Shown here in pieces: positions 39,401 to 49,640 of a DNA stretch of 64,000 nt. Numbering within the stretch: position 1 is the stretch's first letter; every line of letters starts with the position of its first letter. The DNA lies in NCBI GenBank assembly GCA_020744425.1, contig JAGMUV010000047.1, forward strand, positions 1-64,000, in the 5' to 3' direction. Below the pieces are notes generated by a model. The model worked only from the letters and a program-made list of their open reading frames with translations. It searched no databases and was not told the origin of the DNA. Made by a program: the position numbers and the translations under genes. The DNA is from Dactylonectria macrodidyma (taxonomy: Eukaryota > Ascomycota > Sordariomycetes > Hypocreales > Nectriaceae).

Positions 39401-42400
39401 CGACTTCGACCTGCGACAGCGGCCGGTCTGTGAAGATGCGATTCGCGACTCTCATCAGGAACTGGCGCGTTCTGTTCTGGTCTCGCTTCGCCTCCTCCGT
39501 CTGGCTCTCGGTGACCGACTCGTTCAGGACGGGGAGCAGTTCTGCCGCTGCGGCCACCCTTTTCCACACCGGATCCTCGACCTTGGTTGCATAGTTGGTC
39601 ACGTAGAACACGATGGCCATGGTCTTGCACTGAGTCGCGATGAAGGAGATGTCGTGGTTGTGTCGCAATCCTACCGCCATGGCCTTGTTCCACCGGTTCA
39701 CCATGCTGTGACTTCGCCGGATCTGCAACACTCCGCTTTCAGTGAACGCCGTCCTCTCCACTAATCTCCACGGCGCCTTGAACCGGCACGGATCTCGATT
39801 CTTGCGCTGTCCCTTGATGGAGTATTTCACGCACGTAGGGCTGTGGGTGTGGATCTGGGTAGCGCCTGCGCAAAAGTTGCTTTCCTCGTCGAACGAGGAG
39901 GCGAACTGCTGGCTGTTCCGCAGCAGCGACGATATGTCCGACGTCACGGACCTCTCCGCCTGCACCACCGAGGAAGCCTCCTGGTCGAGATCCTACATTT
40001 ATCGACTCTCATGTTAGATAATGCGTTCCTGAGTCGCTCTTGCGCGCGGGGAACCAACCTCCTCGAAGACGCTGTCGATGTACCGGATGACTCTCTCCCG
40101 GTACTCCGCTTGATCCTCCCCCGCGACATCTCCGAGTATGGAGCTGAGGTGCATGTTTCCCTGGAGCCAGAGCAATCCGTGGACGTGGAGCGCCCCGCGC
40201 TCGTTAGTCTCCACAGCCCCAAAGTACCTGCTGATCCGCCCAAACACAGAATCCACTCCCACCTTCACGTAGTGTTCGAAGAACATGGACATCTCCCGGT
40301 GGAAGAAGACTGCTGAGCTGAGGGGATCCGAGACCGCCAGCCGTGCTCGCTTATATGCTAGGTCGAGGCTCGTTAGAAAGGCCTCGGCTTCGTCCGGATC
40401 CCGCGTCCGATATGCAGCAAGCCTGAGCTTGACCGGGTTTGTGATGTCGTTCGGGTTCAGCGTGAACCATATCGCGGGTATGCCTTCCCGTATAATGAGC
40501 GACTTGATCTTCCGCCGCATGCTCAGCCGGCTCTCCCTCGACATTGGCTGGCGGAACCCGTACAGCGACAGGCTCCTCAATAACTGGCCAACGGCCTCGT
40601 CACCCGTCTTCCTGGTCGTCTCCAGCTCGACTTTGGCCGCCTCCAACCTCTCCGCGCTCAGCGAGCCTACAATGCGCTCCACCTCCGGGAAGTTCTTCCT
40701 CGTCACGCTGAGCATGCTGACGCGACGATTTCTCGACCTCACTCCCATGTTGAAGACGAGAAAGGCGAAGACGTGATGTGTCGCGAACCGGCCGCCGTGG
40801 CGCTGGAGCACCACTTTGGCCCACGTCTCTAGGGTCATATTTCGCGACGAGACGAGACTCCGCGCCCTGGCCTCCGCTTCGACGCTTCCATCCACCTCAC
40901 CGCCCACGTCCGTGAGGCTCTCCTCGGCCTGGCGTGGGCCCCCTCTACCGATAGGAAACAGAGTCGGGAACGTCTTTGCAAAGAACGGTGCGTCGAAGGG
41001 ATCGGCAAAGTCCTCCCCCCTGGACACGAGAATATAGGGTTCACGCGTGTCTCCATGTCGCACCTCGGCCGATCCCGCCCACATCCCAGCCCGTATTTCG
41101 TAACGGGCATCATCATGGCGCAGAGCATCGTAGACATACCGCAACTTCTCCGCGTCCGCGATATCCGGTCGCCCATCGAGGGCGAACATCCCGGACGAGC
41201 TGATCTCGTGGACCGGGCCGGCAGCGGCGGTAGCACTATCGACGTTCTCGTCTCCGGCTTCACAATCGGCATCCACTGATTTCCCCGCCGCGTCCCCCCC
41301 GATGCCTGCATCGAACCCGTGGCCCAGCGTTGCCAGCACTTCTCGAATATCTACGCTTCCCTCATCCTCCAAGCCGCGCTCTGTGGGTGGCACGACTTGT
41401 GCCGTTCGTGCCTTCTCCCACGCCGACGGCTCGTCCCGTTCCAAACGCTCATAGACTTGGTATGGCACACCGTGCGACGGTGCATTCCAGCTATCCAGTT
41501 CCGCCGTATCAATGTCGATGTCGACATACAAAGGATTGTGCCTCTTCAGCCACACTAGGGCCCTTTCCACAACTCGGCGCCGCACCGAGAGCAGTGCCGA
41601 GAGATCGCTCGGCGCCGGCCTCTCCGGCCCCTGCCACGACACGTGAATGTCATCCATAACCTTCAGGAGCGGATGCGGAAGCACCCTTGTCGCTAGCTCC
41701 TGCACGTTGTTGGGGAATACCGTGATGTGCCCCTTGACATGCCTCGGATATCTCACATTCTGCCGGTGCCCCTCTGGGATGCTGTACTTGGTGATGAAGC
41801 CGTAACACGAGTTCAGCGCGATGAGCTTCTCCTCCACCGGCGTGAGGCCCTTCAGCTCATCGGGAAACATGTGCTCGCATCCTAGCTTGGTGTGCAGCTG
41901 TGCGGCCGGAGACAAGGCGCCTCTCTTCAGTTGTCTCACGCAATCCGCACACCCACGAATCTTCCCCCCCACAGGGAAGCACCGGAGGCACTTGAAGGGT
42001 GATCCATCGCGCTTCTCGACAGGACTTGCCATCCACCTGTCCCACTCAACATCTTCCAACTCTGCCCTGCTGTACTTACGGTAGCAGAACATGCAGGTGA
42101 GGATCGGTAACGTCCTCGTCTCATGAAACGCCTTGTAAAATTCCTGGACCGTCTTCACCTTCCTCTCGTGAGGCACAGGCGCACACCATTCCTGTCCGTG
42201 TGAGAGTCGTCCCTTCTCCGCAAACTCTTCATCGAGCGCCTCTAAGACGCAGGCGAGGTCCCCCGCCTGTTCTTCCTCGTCCCTCTCTCGGCGGACCGCG
42301 GCCCTCTTGCGCTTCGGTGCTGGCTGATCAGTGCGGCCAGAACCCGCTCTCTTCCTTCCCGGCTGCGTACTCGGCCCCGCAGGAGGAGCACCGTCCTCCG

Positions 42401-43088
42401 CCGCATCCTCGGCCTCGCCGGCGACTTGGCCGAACGACTCCACTGTCCTCGTCCGTTTCCATTGCCAAATATTGTCGTTTCTCGACTCCTCGGAAATATC
42501 AGCCACCGTCCGAAGCCCTAGATCTGCGACCAGAGACCTTCGCCCAGCCTCCAGCATTTCCTCCCATGGACGGGAATCTGATCCCGCGAGCATCGCCGTA
42601 TTCAGCTGATTGTGCGCCTCTTCCTCGCTGGCCGGTCGTGGGGCTAACGGCACCCCGCTGCCTCCGTCTATCTGAACGGACCGGAACAATGTTCCAGGCC
42701 TTGCAAGCTGGTTATTTCCCGGCCTTGCAGCCTCGTTGTTTCCCGGTCTGCCTTCTAGGCTCCTTGGCTGCCTCTCGACGCTGCCAGACTCCCTCGGTTT
42801 CCGACCCCGCCGCCTGCGAGAACCCTCCTCCCTCGATTGTTCGTACTCTCTTTGCGTCGCCTCTAAAATGTCGGCCGACGTCCGGATGCCGAGACTCGCC
42901 AGCCCTGAAGCGTCGACCGGTCCCGGTGCCACTGAGTTGCTCTCTGTCCTAGCTGCCTCCTGGAACTGCCGCTGCGCAGCCTCGAAGATGTCCGCCGATG
43001 TACGGATTCCCAGACCGGCAAGCGCAACGTTCTCGCGGTTGCGCGCATCCCGTCGGCGGAACTGCTCGGCTAGACTCTCCTTCTCCAT
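36499..43088 (-). CDS. Helitron Rep-helicase 2 (2,153 aa)
   Basis: Exons 43088-40059, 39992-38962 and 38899-36499 (introns 66 and 62 bp) give one 2,154-codon frame. Both introns fall at the same protein positions and phases as in Rep-helicase 1. The N-terminus has three copies of an LG(I/L)RT(S/V)ADI motif and a RRRRGRKPR AT-hook-like patch, then a Cys-rich region (CMFCYRK, CLRCF, CADC) and a DUF6570-like region (PVEEKLIALNSCYGFITKY). Rep: RRKIKSLIIREGIPAIWFTL, HUH in RGALHVHGLLW near 961, two-tyrosine motif FYVTNYATK near 1139. Helicase: GGEGGTGKS near 1650, IIDEVSML, YVQLSRCKSLDGI. Donor 1 is GTTGGT, weaker than usual. No lesion is visible, so the gene looks functional. Confidence 0.93.
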
Positions 43089-43431
43089 AATGAATCGCCT
43101 TTACTAGCTCTCCTACCTTAGTATTTCTGCCACGCTGTACAAAACACGACGCAGGGCCCCAGATAAATAATCCTACCACCTTGTCCATGACCTCCTACCG
43201 CCCGACCCTCCGACCCTGGGCCTTGCTCCTGCGTAGTCCTAGAATCCGTCCTCTACGTCTCAACCCGGGTTTCCCCTGATCCTCTGCTCCGGCAGAAGCG
43301 GAGATACCATTCCACCCAGGGCCGCAAAGGCAGGCTATATTGCCTTGAATCGATGGTGATATCTTCCGGGCGTCTCAATGTCTGCCGTCTTCTGCCCTCG
43401 CCAATCGATTTGGCGGAGATATTAAGGTTTT

Positions 43432-43766
43432 CTGTCACATATCTGGATATCGGATTTCTACGGTTATGATAACAGTCAAGCTTTCTGTCTTTCGTCATAG
43501 GCGTCCATAGCCACTGGCCTCGTCACCGGCCTCGTCATCGGCCTCGTCATCAGCCTCATCACAAGACCGGCCTTTCCTCTGATCAGGTGAATAGCTAGAT
43601 AAATTCAAATAGTCCGTAGCATCCGGACCGTCTCGGCTGTCCGATATCATCCGAGGTCATCATCAGTCTCTTCATCTATAAGACTGACCCAAAGACCCTC
43701 ATTAGATAGGATGAATAGCAAGAGCTTCTCAAACATATGATCACTTCCATCTGCTAGATGCAACAT
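43432..43766. repeat. Dispersed 300-bp segment, copy 2 (Helitron 2 upstream region)
   Basis: This is the second copy of the segment found inside pogo-2. It has an expanded CTCGTCA(C/T)CGGC tandem and a minus-strand peptide LHLADGSDHMFEKLLLF that ends early at ETDDDLG. It lies in the divergent promoter region between Rep-helicase 2 and its accessory gene. The rest of 43089-43922 has no gene; a TTATAT box is near 43846-43851. Confidence 0.8.
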
Positions 43767-43922
43767 TTTCTCCTCTAACACCGCGTCCGTCACAACACCC
43801 GGTGGCTCGACCTAGGCGGTGTGTCAAAAATTTGGGATGAAGCCCTTATATGAGCCCCTCATGCACCCCCCGACTCCTTGCCCCTTTCCATGCATTGCTT
43901 CGGCCTTCAACCTCTGCTCGAC

Positions 43923-44991
43923 ATGTCTCGGCAAGTGACCTTCTCGAATACCATCCACCTGCGAGACTTTGTGGACAGCATCACGGACGACCCGAGTCGG
44001 GAAAACGCACCCAACTACGTCGAGATCCAGGCTGACGTCAACATCTTTGAGGAGGACGGCTTCTATACTTCTAGCATCGACATCGAGCCCATTCGCACCC
44101 GCATTCATGCCTATTTGACGCGAGAAGAGCGCGACCTCTACACCCCTAACACCTTCTTCTATGCCGACGGCCGCTTCTCCACCACCCAGTCCGTGGGCGG
44201 CACACTAGAGATCAGCGTCCAGGCCCTCAGTTTGTCGAGGTACGTCACGACTCACACTCGGTCTCACACGGCCTGACCTTCCTAGACACCCTGGTGACGT
44301 CTCCGACTTCGAAGAGTATCGCCGCTACTTACCAGGACAGTGGCTCCCGATAGTGACCGTTATCGGATCCGTGCCATCACCTAACGACAACACCAGCGAC
44401 CCTTCTGAGCCTCGCCGGTTCACCGTTGAAACATCCGTGTACGACGCCTCAAAGGCATCTCCGGTCCCGTTCTCTGTGGCTTGTTTCTTTGAAAATACGA
44501 AGCGGTGGCAAAAAGTCAGAACACCATCACCGGGAGCTCTCCTGAGCATCACCGCCAAGGTAGCTGGTCGCACCACTGACACCAATCATTTGGCCCTCCG
44601 TGTCCTGGACTTGGCCTACCTGCCGAGGCCTGCCCAAGTCCCCCCGGCCACGCCGACTCCGACCGCTACTCCGCCTTCAAAGCGGTCCGCTCGCTGGGAG
44701 GGCCGGGCTACTCCATCCACCCCTTCAAAGAGACAGCGCGTCTCCGAGGGCGCCAGCGACGTTGCGGAGCCATCCTATGGGAATCCAACTTCGCAAGAAG
44801 CAACAGGAGGCCGCCTCCATCTACCGCACCTAGCGGACAACGCAAAAGCCTTACCCAATCCCCCATCCCCGTTGATTATAGCTGATGCTGAGGAATCCTC
44901 AATCACATTAGCCCCTTCCCCCAGTCCTGATGGTGGAACACGGCCGCATCGCAGCCGGCACCCCCCTAAGAAATATGCCGATAGAGAGTAG
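43923..44991 (+). CDS. Putative Helitron accessory protein 2 (340 aa)
   Basis: Exon 1 (43923-44239) and exon 2 (44286-44991) join across a 46-bp intron (GTACGT...CTAG) to give 341 codons. I chose MSRQVTF at 43923; an in-frame ATG at 43890 is also possible. The N-terminal 205 residues alternate short hydrophobic strands with charged turns (NYVEIQADVNIFEEDGFYTS; FFYADGRFSTT; GTLEISVQAL; WLPIVTVIGSV), ending in PGALLSITAKVAGRTTDTNH, which resembles OB-fold strands with a central GK/AKVxG. The tail is Pro/Thr/Ser-rich with basic clusters PSKRSAR and PSKRQR, likely nuclear localisation signals. It is divergent from Rep-helicase 2, like accessory protein 1 from Rep-helicase 1. Function is inferred only (ssDNA binding). 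Confidence 0.72.
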
Positions 44992-45119
44992 ACAATGGTC
45001 ACTGCCATGGTGTCAGGCGCCTCTACATTTGAATGTATTTCTCCCTTTCACCCTCCTGTCCTATACCTAGCCATGACTCTCGATCTTGCAAGGCGACTCT
45101 TGCAAGGTGACTCCCCTGC

Positions 45120-45665
45120 TCAGTTACTTTCTTCGTCCCGAGATACACACGCTCCCCTGTGTGTCTTCCAGTCTGCCTTCTGGTGGTCTTTGCCACAGTA
45201 TGCCACAGCTTTGCACCGCCCGCACTTCCTGATCCCTTCTATCTTTCCGCACACCGCGCAAACTATGGCTTCCACCTGAGCCTCGGCCCCTGCTCCAACT
45301 TCGAACATCTCCTCCTGGATGGCTTGTCGCGTCTGGCTTTCGCATTCGCCTTTCCCACACACTCCGCTAACAAGAACTCCAACGTAGGGATCACCCTCTT
45401 TGTGAAGAAAGGACATTGGCGTCTGTAGAACGGTCGCGATGGGTGATCCGCAAATTCCGCAAAACGGATTAGATGCTGCGCGACAAGCCGGTTCGTGTTC
45501 TTTTAAAAAAGGCAGTACTGCACGTTGAAAACGATAGGCGTATGAATCATCTTGCCGGGCATAGGATAGGGGCCTGACGAGACTCTTTGAAATCTCGTGA
45601 GTAAAATTCAGACCTTCAGGGATATTGTCGCACGAAAATTGGAACCGAACCGGGCACGTCGACAT
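45120..45665 (-). CDS. MYND-type zinc-finger protein (181 aa)
   Basis: An uninterrupted frame from the ATG at 45665 ends in a complete MYND finger: CAVCGKIEGIRKCGRCKAVAYCGKDHQKADWKTHRGAC gives the C-x2-C, C-x2-C, C, H, C ligand pattern and WKxH. A second cysteine group (CGICG, then CGKGEC) lies in the middle. The N-terminal half is not recognised. MYND fingers usually bind proline-rich partners. The gene converges on accessory gene 2, with 128 bp between their stops. It is a plausible host gene or cargo, and nothing in it looks broken. Confidence 0.75.
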   Translation of the reverse strand: MSTCPVRFQFSCDNIPEGLNFTHEISKSLVRPLSYARQDDSYAYRFQRAVLPFLKEHEPACRAASNPFCGICGSPIATVLQTPMSFLHKEGDPYVGVLVSGVCGKGECESQTRQAIQEEMFEVGAGAEAQVEAIVCAVCGKIEGIRKCGRCKAVAYCGKDHQKADWKTHRGACVSRDEESN

Positions 45666-46149
45666 GTTCACGATGAGAGAGAGGACGGTAGATGCTGTAT
45701 CTTGCAATCAAATAAATTGACCACAATGGTTGTAATCGTGAGCTTTTGGGAGAGTGAGTGCCAGTAATATGACTCCGCCCGGATTGCTATTAAGGTTTTC
45801 CTAATGTTTTGTAAAGAGCCTTGATACGTTTCAAGTCTCGACATGCCAATCACGCCTCACAGTCGAGCTTGGGATGACGTCACGGTGACCAAGCTACTGA
45901 TCTTGTTGCTTCATCCAAATTTCATGTCAGCTCAAAATATCAGCTCAAAACCCCAAAATTTTCTCAAGTTGCGTTGGCCGATTTTCGTCTTTAACTTCGT
46001 TCCTCAAGGCTCTTTTTGGGCAGACCGCTTGCGGTTTGCGTCTCCTGTTTCACGTGCTTTTTAATAAGAAAATCTTAGAGAGCGAATGAGAGTTCATATG
46101 TGCGCATTGGCAAATGAAAAAGAGAAAAGACTTGCACCTATGGGAGCAT
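45666..46149. other. Gene-free stretch
   Basis: Upstream region of the MYND gene. Nothing else is recognised. Confidence 0.4.
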
Positions 46150-46385
46150 TCGGATAGGGTTAATCCGGACCAACAAGAGGTGCAGTTATGCTTCTGAATC
46201 GGGTAATCGCTTAATGCGGTAATTTTGCAAGGGGGGGCCAAATTTTGGGGGGTGGAATCCCAGAGCTTAAGAAGACCTTTCGTACCGAAAGGCATAATCG
46301 CTTAATGCGGTAATTTTGCAAGGGGGGGCCAAATTTTGGGGGGTGGAATCCCAGAGCTTAAGAAGACCTTTCGTACCGAAAGGCA
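46150..46385 (+). repeat. R2-associated repeat with internal 90-bp tandem duplication
   Basis: A 90-bp unit starting AATCGCTTAATGCGGTAATT and ending TTTCGTACCGAAAGGCAT is present twice in tandem (about 46205 and 46295), nearly identical. The whole segment, including TTAATCCGGACCAACA(A/G)GAG, recurs once at 51905-52055. The unit ends in the palindrome CCTTTCGTACCGAAAGG. Confidence 0.88.
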
Positions 46386-46412
46386 TACATTTCCTCTCTT
46401 CCACTACTTCAG

Positions 46413-46770
46413 CCTCACAGGGGAAGGCGCACGTCCGCCGGGGGACGTTGGAAGTTGGAAGTTGGAAGCTGGGCGTGGTGGGCAAGTTGGCGGCTCCCTT
46501 GCGCTGAGTAGCCTTTCGGTACGAAGCTTGCAAAACTAGAGCCTGTTTTACTAGGGGTTGCTGCACGTGTTGAGAAGAGGGCGCGGTTTTAAGTGGTCGG
46601 CTCTAGGTTGGTGGATGAAGAGATTTGGCCAATAGGGCGTGTGTGTGTGTTATTTTTGTTTTGAGTAACTTAGTACGATTTGAAGAGTTTAATGCGGAGC
46701 TAAGAGACCTAGCCAATAGGGTGAGGGTCAAAATTGAGACAGGGATTAAGAGACTGCGGTATAGACGGCA
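46413..46770 (+). repeat. Dispersed repeat family R2, copy at 46 kb
   Basis: It matches 25272-25690. A short GGAAGTT expansion (GGAAGTTGGAAGTTGGAAG) distinguishes it. It follows directly on the tandem segment, and GCCTTTCGGTACGAAG here is an inverted relative of the CTTTCGTACCGAAAGGC ends there, so both may be parts of one element. Confidence 0.83.
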
Positions 46771-46974
46771 CGGGGATCGAAGTCCTGCCGGAAGATATCG
46801 TGATGCGGGTATGGATGCGCACGTATGGAGCACAACTTGAATTTTTTTTGCAATAGTTTCCTGGCAAGTGCAGACGCGCCAGGTCGAGTAAACAGACCTT
46901 CCCCGTCTTCCTAAGGGCGCAGTGGACCAATGGGGGCACTGAAACAGTAGCCCTATTTAGGCCAACCCAGACTG

Positions 46975-47060
46975 ATCCAGACCACCGCAGACCGACCGGT
47001 CTGTCGGTCTGCGGTCTGGCAGACGGACTCAGTCGGTCTGTCAAACGGTCTGTCTGTTAG
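46975..47060. repeat. GGTCTG/CAGACC-rich inverted repeat
   Basis: CCAGACCACCGCAGACCGAC is followed at once by CGGTCTGTCGGTCTGCGGTCTGG, which would form a strong imperfect hairpin, and then by more CGGTCTGTC words. No gene is in 46771-47115. Confidence 0.75.
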
Positions 47061-47115
47061 CCACAATGTTCTTGGCCTCGATGATCGCCTTGATCCCTTC
47101 AGTTCTTCCTCGTTC

Positions 47116-47421
47116 CTACCGATGACCCTCAGGCGGTTGGTATTTCGTCCATCTCTGGTCTCTGGTCACTGCGACGCATCGCCAACTAGGTTGGTCGCTA
47201 GACGTTCGCATTTCCTGTTCAATGGCCCTGTGAAGCGCTGCTGGTGTAGTATCTCTGATATGATCCTCGGACACCCTGGATGTGTCTGCTGTGCAGAACA
47301 CCGGTTCCGCGGTTGCCGATCGAACCGTGGATGGAATTAGAGTGGCAATACTAACAGGTGTCATGCTGGCAGCATCTGAATATATCTGGCTAGGCGATCG
47401 TGCTGCATGAGCATTGTTCAT
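47116..47421 (-). pseudogene. LINE (Tad-like) ORF1 fragment
   Basis: The minus strand encodes a 101-codon piece ending in LHRAIEQEMRTSSDQPSWRCVAVTRDQR, a pattern I associate with the gag-like first ORF of Tad-type LINEs (inference from memory of the family, not a search). It abuts the plus-strand LINE ORF2 tail only about 20 bp away, in opposite orientation. Confidence 0.5.
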
Positions 47422-47438
47422 GATATCTAACTTTGCTC

Positions 47439-48863
47439 TCGGCCGCTATGTGTTTGAAAAGACTGAAAATGTTGTCACCGCGGACGGCGAGACAATTGTT
47501 CGTAGCAACAGTGGCTCCCACCATGGACTATGCGTCTAGCGTGTGGGCGCACTCATGCGGCATTAGAGAAGCCGCTTGGCTGGACAAAGCACAGATGGTT
47601 GGAGCACAGGCGATCACGGGAGCTTTCCGGACCGTGGCAACAGCGGTGGCCGAGGCCGAAGCTAGCATCCAACCGGTGCAAGAACGGCATGCGCAAGCGG
47701 CAACAAGGTTTTGGATCAACCTCCGGACCCTTCCCAGGACACACCCGTTGGCGACACTGAAGGTGAAAGTGTGTCGCCGATTCGTATCGCCGATGCAGAG
47801 GATTGCTCAGATACAAGGGGAGACAGCCACTGAACGAATGGAGATCATTCGAGAATACGCGCTACCGCCATGGCGAGACCGTATCTTGGTGTCGTGCGAC
47901 CCTGACCGGGAGAGAGCGGTGGAAGCAGCAAATAGGGTGGACGGCATAGTCATTGCCACCTGCTCCTCACAGAGAAGGGGCATGGTAGGCATGGGAGGTG
48001 TCGTACGAGATACGGCGATCAACAATGCTGACGAGGATGTGGCCAGCTACTCTATCACTCTCGGGTCGAGTGAGGAGCTGAACCCATACATAGCCGAGCT
48101 GGGAGCTATAGAGATGGCCCTGAGATGCATGCCATTCGGACTGCGTCGACGGAATATCATCGTCATGACGAGCACCCGCTCCGCACTAGAAGCCATACGG
48201 CGGCCGCGACAACAGTCCGGTCAACAGACCATTCGGCAAATCTACAAGCATGTCAACCGTCTTGAAGACGAGGGCAACTCTCTCCAGATGATGTGGGTTC
48301 CAGCAGGAGAGGAAGACTTCGCACTAGGACCAAAAGCCAAAGCAGCAGCCCGGAAGGCCACTGAAAGTGAATGCAGACCAGATAAGCCGCCGTATCAAGC
48401 AAGATCCACGAGGATAAGACTAGCCATAACCAAGCAGCGGCAACCAACGACATTGCCGGGAAGAATCGGGAAATACTCGAAGATGATAGACACGGCACTA
48501 CCTGGCAAGCATACCCGTACTCTATATGACCTGCTGAAGAGGAAAGAAGCAGAGGTGCTGGTCCAGCTCCGCACCGGAATGGCAAGACTAAATAGCTTTC
48601 TGCACAACATCGGCGCAGTGGAATCGGATATGTGCGAATGTGGTCAAGCATCCGAGACAGTTGCGCATTTTCTATTCAGATGCACAAAGTGGACAAAGCA
48701 ACGGGAAGGCGTGCTGAAATGCCCACAAACAAAGATGGGAAACCTCTCGTTCTTCTTGGGAGGAAAGGCAGCGTCTGACGATGACAAATGGGCACCAGAT
48801 ATGCGGGCAGTACGGGCAACGATCAAATTTGCCATTGCAACGGGGAGGCTTAACATGGACTAG
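47439..48863 (+). pseudogene. LINE ORF2 C-terminal fragment (RT tail, RNase H-like, Cys motif)
   Basis: This open region of about 475 codons begins in the end of a non-LTR reverse transcriptase (CLKRLKMLSPRTARQLFVATVAPTMDYASSVW) and continues through an RNase H-like domain and a terminal zinc motif (CECGQASETVAHFLFRCTKW). The RT catalytic part and endonuclease are absent: a typical 5'-truncated LINE insertion. In the RNase H-like part the usual catalytic Asp positions read ATCSSQ and MTSTRSAL, so those residues are gone, although the frame is open. The 3' flank to 49020 has no clear poly(A). Confidence 0.8.
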
Positions 48864-49254
48864 AAGCCTCAGGCACACTAACTATGCAGATCAATCCCTA
48901 CTAACATCATACAGTCTCATTTTGACAGACCGGGCTTCAGCTGCTGAGGATAGGATGCTGAACACTTGGGGAAATTGGCCTTCAAGCAGGCCTGTCACGA
49001 CATATACACCAGATTGGACCAGTTAGTAAAAGTGAAATTTTTGGGGCTTCGGGTGATTATGGAAGAACTGTACGAAACGAAAATAGCTTAGCGCAAATGC
49101 CCTCTGAGGTGTGTCCCCCCGGGCGAAATAAAATCCTTCCTTCCTACTGTAGCCGGGTTTGTTCCAGCTCGCTGCAAACCTGGGTAAGCTGCTTACAGAC
49201 TTAGGATAACTCTTGTGCCATCTGCTCCTCCTCCCATTCCCTATCACCTTCTTG

Positions 49255-49640
49255 TTGTTCCGATTCCATTGCCCTAGTCGTTCTGGCTCTTTTACGCAGG
49301 GGACGATGATGTCCCCCGCCCGGAACGTCCGGTTCGCGTTCCATGATGATGATGACGTCTGAAGCGGGGTTCGCAGCACCAGACATCCACCAAAAACTAA
49401 AAATCTCCGCCAAGTGGCTACCAGGTATTCCAAAAGGTATAAAGGAGATCAATAATGAGATTTTAAGAAAAATCAATCTACTATTTCCTATGTATATGTT
49501 ATTCAGCCGAAGGCTGTCTTTACATTAAGTCTTTGGTGCAGACAGGTCAAAAAGTTTCTCCAGCTCTGATTGGTCCAAATGGCCGCAAATCGTGCAGGCA
49601 TCTCGCAAAATGCAAACGACAAGAGCAACGACATTATTAT
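49255..49640. repeat. Dispersed repeat R3, copy 2, with terminal palindrome
   Basis: Second copy of the segment at 35755-36110. It contains a roughly 90-bp stretch absent from copy 1, which starts with the 13-bp palindrome CAGCCGAAGGCTG (49504-49516). A minus-strand frame (MSGAANPASDVIIIMEREPD, then RARTTRAMESEQQEG) stays open to 49201. Bases 48864-49254 and 49641-49787 show no gene. Confidence 0.83.

Larger units (their letters stand above)
36499..44991 (-). mobile_element. Helitron-type unit 2 (termini not resolved)
   Basis: A minus-strand Rep-helicase and a plus-strand accessory gene diverge from an 834-bp shared region, mirroring unit 1. Unit 2 is clearly more GC-rich than unit 1, and the proteins are well diverged, so they are two families and not a recent duplication. 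The ends could not be fixed. Confidence 0.65.

Noticed and set aside
43890..43923. Longer N-terminus for accessory protein 2 from 43890
   Set aside because: Possible, but the extra 11 residues look like leader sequence; 43923 is preferred without proof.
28800..44991. Helitrons 1 and 2 as one inverted duplication
   Set aside because: Proteins are well diverged, N-termini differ and GC content differs, so they are separate families.
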